Virus record (IMG/VR): IMGVR_UViG_3300008516_000204
Coordinates: 42,112-106,111 of that record
From: a virus
Length of the DNA: 64,000 nt
Reading direction: 5' to 3' (one strand)
Each line of letters starts with the position of its first letter. The stretch's first letter is position 1. The notes beneath the pieces were generated by a model. That model did not search any database. It saw nothing but the letters and a program-made list of their open reading frames with translations, and had not been told where the DNA came from. Of this stretch, positions 7,508 through 14,014 are shown one piece after another. Position numbers and translations under genes: made by a program.

Positions 7508-8217
7508 TTAGACTTAAGACAGATAAAGATATTCAGTTAATTGAGAAGGCAATCGAAATAGGAAAAAATGCTTTATCGGTTGCCAAGCAAATTACTGTTG
7601 TCGGGATTACTACACAGGAGATAGATAGGCAAGTGGAAGCATACATTCTTAAAAAGGGTGCCGCTCCCTCGTTCAAAGGCTACAAGGGCTTTCCTACTGC
7701 TTGTTGTATAAGTTTGAATAATGAGATAGTACATGGATATCCCAGAGATAACAAGATAAAAAGCGGTGATATAGTCAAGATAGATATTGGTATATGCTTT
7801 AAGAGCAGATATTCCGACCAAGCAATTACATTTGTAGTTGGAGAAGGCAAGTCTAAAAAGCATCTTGATTTAGTATATACAACCAAACTGGCATTAGAGA
7901 GAGCAAAAAAGGTTGCTATTCCAAATAATACTTTGAATCAGATTTCGTGGGAAATACAGCGAACAGCACAGGAAAATGGATTGGGTATAGTTACTGCTTA
8001 TACAGGACATGGCGTGGGTTTTGAAATTCACGAAGAACCAATTATCAGAAATATTGTTACTCCAAATGAAAATATGCGATTAGTAAAAGGAATGGTGTTG
8101 GCTATTGAGCCGATGTTTGCATTAGGAAAGGGCGATGTTGAAGATAAAGGATATGCTGTTGTAACTAAAGATAATAGTATGTCCTCCCATTTTGAGGAAA
8201 CAATTATCGTAAGATGA
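7504..8217 (+). CDS. map: Methionine aminopeptidase, type I
   Basis: 237 aa, close to the ~264 aa of bacterial type I enzymes, without extra domains. Metal ligands of the pita-bread fold are all present: D94 in KIDIGI, D105 in YSDQAITF, H169 in YTGHGVG, E202 in AIEPMF and E231 in HFEET. The substrate histidines H78 (EIVHGYP) and H176 are also present. The enzyme removes initiator methionine from nascent proteins in the cytosol. It overlaps genes on both sides by 4 bases. With the M17 and ClpP-like genes it forms a peptidase-rich segment unusual for a phage, perhaps to mature abundant virion proteins or alter host turnover. Confidence 0.93.
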   Translation: MIRLKTDKDIQLIEKAIEIGKNALSVAKQITVVGITTQEIDRQVEAYILKKGAAPSFKGYKGFPTACCISLNNEIVHGYPRDNKIKSGDIVKIDIGICFKSRYSDQAITFVVGEGKSKKHLDLVYTTKLALERAKKVAIPNNTLNQISWEIQRTAQENGLGIVTAYTGHGVGFEIHEEPIIRNIVTPNENMRLVKGMVLAIEPMFALGKGDVEDKGYAVVTKDNSMSSHFEETIIVR

Positions 8218-8819
8218 AAAAGAGTAAGACAAAAAAACTACTGTGTGAATATTGGAATCAGGGCAAAATCTGCGGTCTTGATAGAACTAAGCATTGCCCC
8301 TATACCAAAGCCACCAGTTACAAATGCGAGAGCTGGCTCAAGCGGATAAAACGACGCAAGAAAGGGATACATATTCCTGTGATAATTACCGATACAAGAG
8401 AAAATTGTGGCTACTTATTCAAGGGCAAAGAGGCAGAGGCAAAAATAGTTATGAAGAAACTGGCAACAGGAGATTACAGTTTGGAAGGCTTCGAGAACGA
8501 TATAGTCATAGAAAGAAAGCGGATAAACGAACTCTTTGGGAATTTTGCTGGGGACAGGGAACGATTTATGCGGGAAGTTGAACGAATGGAAAAAATCCCA
8601 TATAAGTTTCTCTTGATAGAGGGTTCATTCAAAGATTTAGCCCAAATGAAAAAAGTCCCAGGCAAAGTCAGTATTAAATTAGTGGTGGCTACCCTCATCA
8701 GTTTGATGATAAAGCACAATGTAAAAGTTGTATTCGCTGGAAATCCGAAACTGGCGGAACAGTTGGCATATAGGATTCTTATCAAGTTTTTTAACTATAA
8801 GATAAAAGGGGATGTATAA
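8214..8819 (+). CDS. ERCC4 (XPF/MUS81-type) nuclease with cysteine-rich N-terminus
   Basis: 201 aa. Residues ~45-195 form an ERCC4 nuclease: VIITDTREN (catalytic Asp), ATGDYSLEGF, then IVIERKRINEL (E-R-K core), a GDRERFMREVERM helix and a YKFLLIEGSF strand. Family members cut branched or flap DNA. The first 40 residues hold CEYWNQGKICG...CPYTKATSYKCESW, a probable zinc knuckle that may bind DNA. No HhH2 domain follows, so it resembles short phage ERCC4 proteins. Probably a structure-specific endonuclease for replication forks or packaging intermediates. It is coupled to the aminopeptidase gene by ATGA. Confidence 0.85.
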   Translation: MKKSKTKKLLCEYWNQGKICGLDRTKHCPYTKATSYKCESWLKRIKRRKKGIHIPVIITDTRENCGYLFKGKEAEAKIVMKKLATGDYSLEGFENDIVIERKRINELFGNFAGDRERFMREVERMEKIPYKFLLIEGSFKDLAQMKKVPGKVSIKLVVATLISLMIKHNVKVVFAGNPKLAEQLAYRILIKFFNYKIKGDV

Positions 8820-9193
8820 TGGGAACTAATTACTATTTAAGAACAGATATTTGTAAAAGTTGTAAGAGATATGAAGAGATTCATTTAGGTAAGCATAGTT
8901 TTGGTTGGGTATTCCATCTACAATTTAACGATGGCAAATTTTATGAGCACTGGAGAGGAATGAGAAAATGGCTGAGAGACAAGACAAAAAGTGGTGCAAA
9001 GATATTCGATGAATATGAAAAAGAAGTTAATTTATGCAGTTTTATAAGATTAGTTCAAAAATTCCAGAGAGATAAGAAGAATAGAAGGCACAATGATTAT
9101 GTGAAAAAGAATTTTCCCTATAACCCTGAGTATTTAAAGGATATGATTGTAGATGCAGATAATTTTGAATTTGCTAATTACGAATTTAGTTAA
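8819..9193 (+). CDS. Conserved phage protein of the MGTNYYL type, 124 aa
   Basis: The N-terminus MGTNYYLRTDICKSCKRYEE with LGKHSFGWVFHLQ is a pattern seen in many unrelated phages, where function is unknown. A CxxC pair and a following His could bind zinc. The C-terminus (FEFANYEFS) is also of the type seen in relatives. It abuts the nuclease stop. Confidence 0.7.
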   Translation: MGTNYYLRTDICKSCKRYEEIHLGKHSFGWVFHLQFNDGKFYEHWRGMRKWLRDKTKSGAKIFDEYEKEVNLCSFIRLVQKFQRDKKNRRHNDYVKKNFPYNPEYLKDMIVDADNFEFANYEFS

Positions 9194-9219
9194 AAAAAGA
9201 GAAATAGAAAGGAAATATA

Positions 9220-9336
9220 ATGGAGTTTATTAGATTCTTACGATTTTGGTGGCGATACAAAGCATTGGGATTTAAAAGATGTTGGAGAGAAAGAGAGAAT
9301 TTTAAAAGATTAGTTCGTTTAATAGACGAGTTTTAG
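9220..9336 (+). CDS. Hypothetical basic peptide, 38 aa
   Basis: A 38-codon ORF (MEFIRFLRFWWRYK...) after an AAAGGAAA site. Very rich in Arg, Lys, Trp and Phe, which suggests a membrane- or nucleic-acid-binding amphipathic peptide. Its ribosome site and the AGGAGG following its stop fit the gene chain. Confidence 0.45.
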   Translation: MEFIRFLRFWWRYKALGFKRCWRERENFKRLVRLIDEF

Positions 9337-9348
9337 GAGGAGAATTAG

Positions 9349-9609
9349 ATGGATTGGTTAGATAAAGAACTTGCTTTTATAACTTGGCTTTATAAATATA
9401 GTAACTTTTTTGGACAGTTAAAGCGGAAAGAGTTTAAGGAATTTCTCACCAGAAAAGAGGCTTGGGAACAATTTTGTAAGGAAATAGGAGAAGATAGGTG
9501 TCCAAACTGTGGTGGTGAATATCAACAGATTGGAAAATATTTCACCGCAGAAGGATATAAGATTTTAATTGATGGCTGTAAAAATTGTGGGCACACGAGG
9601 GAAAGATAA
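9349..9609 (+). CDS. Small zinc-ribbon protein, 86 aa
   Basis: AGGAGGA lies just upstream of the ATG. The C-terminal third has CPNCGGEYQQ and CKNCGHTRER, a classic four-cysteine zinc ribbon. The N-terminal part is helical (EFLTRKEAWEQFCKEIG). A DNA-, RNA- or protein-binding role is possible. Confidence 0.6.
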   Translation: MDWLDKELAFITWLYKYSNFFGQLKRKEFKEFLTRKEAWEQFCKEIGEDRCPNCGGEYQQIGKYFTAEGYKILIDGCKNCGHTRER

Positions 9610-9610
9610 A

Positions 9611-9850
9611 ATGGCAAATGATGTATGGCTTATGACTCCCGAAATCTATATGGAGATATACAGATTGGCTGTGAAGCATGGCAAGAAGGTTGGGGATTCG
9701 ATGGCGGAGGAGTTTAAGGAAATTTTGCAAAAGAGAAAAGGTGAAATCGAGCATCTGGGGACTTCTGATAAGGATGCAGATTTATTGACAGGGAATCTTC
9801 GTGAAGAAGGTTTGAAAATAATAAACCTCAGAGAACTGGAAAAAGAATGA
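9611..9850 (+). CDS. Hypothetical protein, 79 aa
   Basis: ATG 9611 is chosen because it follows the previous stop directly; an upstream ATG at 9569 lies inside the zinc-ribbon gene. The product is helical and charged (TPEIYMEIYRLAVKHGKKVGD). No family recognised. Confidence 0.5.
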   Translation: MANDVWLMTPEIYMEIYRLAVKHGKKVGDSMAEEFKEILQKRKGEIEHLGTSDKDADLLTGNLREEGLKIINLRELEKE

Positions 9851-9869
9851 TACTGCGAAAGGTAAACAA

Positions 9870-10079
9870 ATGAAACATCCTAAATTAAGAGCAAGGAAAA
9901 GACCAAAAAGAACGAATATCCGTAAAACTAAGCAAGATATTACAGAAATTATTGAAAATAGTCAAAGAGATATTCGTTGGTATTTGGCTAAAGATATTAT
10001 GGATTATTTGAAGAAAAGAGGTATGTTAGATGTCAGGAAGAAAGACAAGAAGAAAAATAAAAAGAAGAAAAAGAAATAA
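9870..10079 (+). CDS. Lysine/arginine-rich hypothetical protein, 69 aa
   Basis: Both ends are extremely basic (KLRARKRPKRTNIRKTK and the final KKDKKKNKKKKKK), with a middle helix (DIRWYLAKDIMDYLKKRG). May bind nucleic acid. The last 50 bases overlap the next ORF. Confidence 0.5.
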   Translation: MKHPKLRARKRPKRTNIRKTKQDITEIIENSQRDIRWYLAKDIMDYLKKRGMLDVRKKDKKKNKKKKKK

Positions 10080-10308
10080 ACATAGATTAAGAACAAGAGG
10101 ATTTGTTGAAAATCTTACACATTTCTTTTTAAAAGGAAGAGTTACTGACAAGTATACCAAAATAACTACTTTAATGATTATAGTATTAGAACTATATTGG
10201 ACAACATTAGATTCTGTTTGGTTTGCTGTTGAAATGTGGTCTCCAATTCCAGTATTAGTAAACATATTGGTTATGTTATTCTTACTTCGATTAATAAATG
10301 GGAAGTAG
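10030..10308 (+). CDS. Small membrane protein with basic N-terminus, 92 aa
   Basis: About 25 strongly basic residues (RKTRRKIKRRKRNKHRLRTR) are followed by two hydrophobic segments (TLMIIVLELYWTTLDSVWF and VLVNILVMLFLLRLI). The basic arm would stay in the cytosol. A holin-like or other membrane role is possible but unproven. It overlaps the preceding basic ORF by 50 bases. Confidence 0.5.
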   Translation: MSGRKTRRKIKRRKRNKHRLRTRGFVENLTHFFLKGRVTDKYTKITTLMIIVLELYWTTLDSVWFAVEMWSPIPVLVNILVMLFLLRLINGK

Positions 10309-10311
10309 AAA

Positions 10312-10512
10312 ATGAAAGACCCAAAAAGAATAAATAGAATATCAAAATTGATTGGGAAGATTTGGAGAAAAAATCCTAGTTTGAGATTATGCCAATTAAT
10401 AGGAAATTGCTTTAATTTTAGCACAAACGATACTTCAATAATAAACGATTTATATTATATAGAAGATGACGAATTGGAACGAAGATTAAGAGAGATATAT
10501 AAGGAGGAATAA
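10312..10512 (+). CDS. Hypothetical protein, 66 aa
   Basis: A small charged protein with a central CQLIGNCFNF segment and an acidic/basic C-terminus (YYIEDDELERRLREIYKEE). The last codons include a GGAGGA site for the next gene. Family unknown. Confidence 0.5.
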   Translation: MKDPKRINRISKLIGKIWRKNPSLRLCQLIGNCFNFSTNDTSIINDLYYIEDDELERRLREIYKEE

Positions 10513-10514
10513 AG

Positions 10515-10808
10515 TTGAGTCTGCATAAGACATTGAAGCCGAGAAGAAAAAAGGTTCGTTCCGTTCTAAAGAGACATGAAAGATTGGCAAAGGCTATTAG
10601 GGAACGGAATTGGCTCAAAAAGATGGGTGCATATGGTTTACCCAAGTTTAACCCACTAAAATTTAAAGTGAAAAAGAAAGAGGAAGAAGAGCAAACAACT
10701 ACATTAGGTAAAGTTGATATTGTAGCACAGCATAAATTAGAGAAAGAAAAATTAAGAGAAGAAAAAAAACAGAGAAAGAAAGGGAAAGATACAACTGGAA
10801 TAAGATGA
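10515..10808 (+). CDS. Basic hypothetical protein, 97 aa (TTG start)
   Basis: TTG at 10515 lies behind an AAGGAGGA site overlapping the previous stop region. Strongly basic (HKTLKPRRKKVRSVLKRHERL) with a Glu/Lys-rich C-terminal half. It overlaps the following endonuclease ORF by ATGA. Probably a nucleic-acid-associated protein; not recognised. Confidence 0.5.
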   Translation: MSLHKTLKPRRKKVRSVLKRHERLAKAIRERNWLKKMGAYGLPKFNPLKFKVKKKEEEEQTTTLGKVDIVAQHKLEKEKLREEKKQRKKGKDTTGIR

Positions 10809-11407
10809 TTAAATATTGCCTATGTGGTAATAAAATAGATAAAAGGTCTAAAAATTGTAGAATATGTGCTAACTTGGGAATAAATAATCCAAGATATGAA
10901 TTTAGTAAATATAATATAACTAAAGAATTTTTGATAGAAGAATATCTTAATAATAGAAATTCCATTTCTCAAATTGCAAGAAAGAAAAAATGTTCCGAAT
11001 CTTGTATTTATAGTAAATTGAAGAAATTTCAAATTCGGATTAGGACAAGAAGCGAAGCTAATAAAGGAATAAGTAGAGGTTTGGGTAAGAAACGACTTCC
11101 TTTTACAAAGGTGTGGAAAAGAAGAATTAGTGAAAACCATGCAGATTTTTCTGGTAAAAATAATCCCAGATTTGGTAAAAGATTATCCAAATAAACGAGA
11201 AGAAAAATCAGAACTACAAAAGTCAAACATCATGTTTATTTAAAAGAAAATAAAGACGATACGGTACTTATTAAGCAATCAATTCATCGTAAATTACACG
11301 CATATGCTTATAATTATTTAGTAGAACTTGGTTTAATTAAAAAATATATTAAATGGTTTGAAAAAAAATTGAAAATAAAATTAATGAAAACTATGGGGAG
11401 GAAATAA
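10805..11407 (+). pseudogene. HNH-like homing endonuclease broken by an in-frame TAA
   Basis: The first 129 codons contain a four-Cys ribbon (CLCGNKIDKRSKNCRICANLG) and a helix-turn-helix segment (YNITKEFLIEEYLNN...IRTRSEANKG), then the start of a NUMOD3-like element (GKNNPRFGKRLSK). A TAA at 11192-11194 stops the frame, but it continues open to 11407 with TRRKIRTTKVKHHVYLKENKDD, SIHRKLHAYAYNYLVE and IKKYIKWFEKK. That tail matches the nuclease end of the endonuclease at 25987-26628. In NUMOD3 elements the stop position is usually Glu (LSKETRRKI), so GAA-to-TAA is the simplest event. The nuclease domain is probably not made. Confidence 0.75.
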
Positions 11408-11413
11408 TAAGTA

Positions 11414-11503
11414 ATGAAAATTGTATTGTACATATTATTAGGTTATGCGGTGATGGCAATAATTTGCTTTTGTTTAGTGGTGAGAACATTGAGTAGTATA
11501 TAA
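11414..11503 (+). CDS. Single-pass membrane microprotein, 29 aa
   Basis: MKIVLYILLGYAVMAIICFCLVV is almost entirely hydrophobic and ends in a short polar tail. The start lies 6 bases after the endonuclease stop with a weak site. It is one of three tiny membrane ORFs close to the methylase genes. May be a real membrane peptide, but evidence is only frame, position and composition. Confidence 0.4.
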   Translation: MKIVLYILLGYAVMAIICFCLVVRTLSSI

Positions 11504-11517
11504 ATGAAGGAGGAAAA

Positions 11518-11628
11518 ATGACATTGACTCCATTACAGCAGTTAATAATTATGGGAACTATCTATGTTTCTGTCTATGTTGGGATAGTTCTGTTTCTAAG
11601 ACATTGTTACAGGAAAGATAAAAAATGA
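11518..11628 (+). CDS. Single-pass membrane microprotein, 36 aa
   Basis: AAGGAGG is placed 6-7 bases upstream of the ATG and the TGA overlaps the methylase ATG, both supporting expression. The sequence has one hydrophobic span (IIMGTIYVSVYVGIVLFL) followed by a basic tail (RHCYRKDKK), the shape of a small holin- or spanin-like peptide. Function unknown. Confidence 0.55.
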   Translation: MTLTPLQQLIIMGTIYVSVYVGIVLFLRHCYRKDKK

Positions 11629-13121
11629 AGCTCAAGAACCACCTATATTATTCAGAAAAAGGAATCAGGTTATACAATGCAGATTGTCTGGATGTTATGC
11701 GGAAACTGCCAGATGATTATGTGGATTTGATTGTAACCGATCCTCCTTATGGAATTTCCTTCATGGCAAAGGAGTGGGATACTTTTAATGAGGTTAAGGA
11801 TATTCAAAAAGAATTTAGTAATACTGTTTATGCTAAAAAAGGATTCAAGAAATTACCAAGAAATAAACCCTTTGGAATGATTAAATTTTTCGTGCCTATT
11901 TGGAAAGAAGCATTAAGAGTATTAAAGCCAGGAGCCTTTGCTTTTGTAATGTGTGCTCCTCGTCAGGATGTATTAAGTAAACAGATAGTAGCATTACAAG
12001 AGGCTGGATTTGAAACTGGGTTTAGTAGTGTTTATTGGAGTTATGCAACAGGATTCCCAAAAGCAAGTAATATAGGAAAGAAAATAGATAAGAGATTAGG
12101 CAAAGAAAGAAAAATTATAGGAAAAAAACCAGGAAATTATGCTGATATTCGTAGAGACAAAAAAACAGGGCAGGATAGTCTTCATGGAGGGATTGCGACA
12201 CAAAGAGAAAGAATAGAAAGTTTTATTACCGAACCAGCATCACCACAAGCCAAATCTCTTGATGGTTCTTATGGTGGCTTCCAACCCAAGCCAGCAGTTG
12301 AAATAATAATAGTAGCAATGAAACCTTTATCTGAAAAATCATATATAGACCAAGCATTAAAGAATAAACATGGTATTACATATTTAGATAACTGTAGAAT
12401 TCCTTATGAAAGTGATAATGACAAGAAGAAAGCCAAATTTGGGACTCAAACAGATATCAGGGGGAATGCTTATAATAAGAATAGACCAAGCGAGGGAAAA
12501 ATTTATGCTAAAAATGTTTTATCATCCCAAAAAGGTCGTTTTCCCGCAAATTTGCTCGTGAGTAATGATGTATTAAATGATGGTGGGAATTACAAAACAG
12601 GTAATCTGAATAGACGAGGTAATAGCAAATATTGGGGTTTAAATGGACAGGCTTTAAATCACAAGGGTAGTTCTGGTTCATATTCTCGTTATTTTTCACT
12701 TGATAAATGGTGGATAGAAAGAGTTAAAAAATTACCCCCAGAAGTTCAGAAAGTATTTCCTTATTTAATAGTGCCTAAAGCTAGTAAAAGAGAGAAAAAT
12801 AGAGGATGCGAAAATTTACCTAAAAAACAAAAAGTATTTAATGGTCAAAGTAATCAATCATCTAAAGATATAAAAGATGTAGAAGAAAGATTTACCACAC
12901 AACCTACAAGTAATAATCACCCTACTGTAAAACCTATAAAACTCATGAGTTATCTCATTACTTTGGGAAGTAGGGAAAATGACATCGTATTAGACCCGTT
13001 TGCTGGCTCTGGAACTACCTTGATTGCTTCCAAATTGCTCAATAGAAAAGGAATAGGAATTGAACTAAGCAAAGAATACTGCGAGATAGCGAAGCACAGG
13101 ATAAAAGGTCGGTCAAAATGA
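11625..13121 (+). CDS. DNA methyltransferase (N6-adenine/N4-cytosine, DPPY type)
   Basis: 498 aa beta-group amino-methyltransferase. The catalytic motif IV DPPYGISF occurs near residue 40, directly after DLIVTD, and the AdoMet-binding motif DPFAGSGTTLIASKLL is near the C-terminus, followed by IELSKEYCEIAKHRI. The middle carries a long variable region (residues ~150-420) likely holding target recognition (KPAVEIIIVAMKPLSEKSYID, HPTVKPIKLMSYL). DPPY suggests N6-adenine methylation, N4-cytosine being less likely. No restriction nuclease partner is adjacent, so it is probably an orphan anti-restriction methylase. It overlaps small membrane ORFs at both ends. Confidence 0.88.
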   Translation: MKLKNHLYYSEKGIRLYNADCLDVMRKLPDDYVDLIVTDPPYGISFMAKEWDTFNEVKDIQKEFSNTVYAKKGFKKLPRNKPFGMIKFFVPIWKEALRVLKPGAFAFVMCAPRQDVLSKQIVALQEAGFETGFSSVYWSYATGFPKASNIGKKIDKRLGKERKIIGKKPGNYADIRRDKKTGQDSLHGGIATQRERIESFITEPASPQAKSLDGSYGGFQPKPAVEIIIVAMKPLSEKSYIDQALKNKHGITYLDNCRIPYESDNDKKKAKFGTQTDIRGNAYNKNRPSEGKIYAKNVLSSQKGRFPANLLVSNDVLNDGGNYKTGNLNRRGNSKYWGLNGQALNHKGSSGSYSRYFSLDKWWIERVKKLPPEVQKVFPYLIVPKASKREKNRGCENLPKKQKVFNGQSNQSSKDIKDVEERFTTQPTSNNHPTVKPIKLMSYLITLGSRENDIVLDPFAGSGTTLIASKLLNRKGIGIELSKEYCEIAKHRIKGRSK

Positions 13122-13189
13122 CATTGTTGATTGCAGTGCTTTTAATTTTACTAGTAAGTTATGGAGTAGTTAAATTATTAAACTGGTGA
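13118..13189 (+). CDS. Membrane microprotein, 23 aa
   Basis: MTLLIAVLLILLVSYGVVKLLNW overlaps the methylase stop by ATGA and fills the gap to the next methylase start. A single hydrophobic helix. It may only be a translational-coupling leader; the evidence is position and length only. Confidence 0.35.
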   Translation: MTLLIAVLLILLVSYGVVKLLNW

Positions 13190-13193
13190 TGAT

Positions 13194-14012
13194 ATGAAGC
13201 AATATACTTTAGAACAATTTAAAACCAAATTGAATAAGATCTATTGCTGCGAGTGTTTGAAAGGAATGCAGGCTATACCAGATAAATCTGTAGATTTAGT
13301 AGTTACTTCTCCTCCCTACGATGCTATTAGAGATTATAAAGGATTTGGTTTGGATTTGAATAAAGTTGGAATTGAGTTAGGAAGAATATTAAAAGAAGGA
13401 GGTATTTGTGTAATAGTTATTCAGGATCAAACTAAAAATTTTAGAAAGTCATTAACTTCTTTTAAAACTATAGTCAATTGGTGTGAAAATACAGAGATGG
13501 ATTTATTTGAGTGTGTAATTTATTCTCGTCAAGGGAGACCTGGAGCTTGGTGGAAAACAAGATTTAGAGTAGACCACGAATATATACCGATTTTTTTAAA
13601 AGGGAAAAGACCTCAATATTTTGATAAATCTCATTTAACAGTTAAATTAGACCATAATTGGAGCGCAAAAGGAACAACTAGAATGACAGATGGGAGAACT
13701 TTACATAATACAAGTGGAAATATTGGAAATACTAAAACACAAGGAACTATTTTTCATTATTCCAATTCTGCTTCTGAATCTTGCATTGATAAAAAAATTA
13801 AACTCAAACATCCAGCAACTTTTCCAGATAAATTAGCGGAAGATTTTATTAAATGTTTTTGTCCAGAGAATGGAATTGTTCTTGACCCATTTATGGGAAG
13901 TGGAACTACTTTAAAAATGGCTAAATTAAATGGTAGAAAGTTTATCGGTTTTGAAATATCGCAAGAATATGTAGATATCGCTAATAAACGATTAGCAGAA
14001 ATTAAGGATTAA
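13194..14012 (+). CDS. DNA methyltransferase (SPPY type)
   Basis: 272 aa. Motif IV is TSPPYDAIRDYKG near residue 40, preceded by DKSVDLVV, and motif I is DPFMGSGTTLKMAKL near 230, followed by FIGFEISQEYVDIANKRL. SPPY is the typical core of N4-cytosine methylases, though some adenine enzymes share it. The intermediate region (HEYIPIFLKG, HPATFPDKLAEDFI) matches the family order motif IV-VIII-X-I. It lies between the DPPY methylase and the polymerase fusion and shares no nuclease partner, so a protective role is likely. Confidence 0.87.
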   Translation: MKQYTLEQFKTKLNKIYCCECLKGMQAIPDKSVDLVVTSPPYDAIRDYKGFGLDLNKVGIELGRILKEGGICVIVIQDQTKNFRKSLTSFKTIVNWCENTEMDLFECVIYSRQGRPGAWWKTRFRVDHEYIPIFLKGKRPQYFDKSHLTVKLDHNWSAKGTTRMTDGRTLHNTSGNIGNTKTQGTIFHYSNSASESCIDKKIKLKHPATFPDKLAEDFIKCFCPENGIVLDPFMGSGTTLKMAKLNGRKFIGFEISQEYVDIANKRLAEIKD

Positions 14013-14014
14013 AT

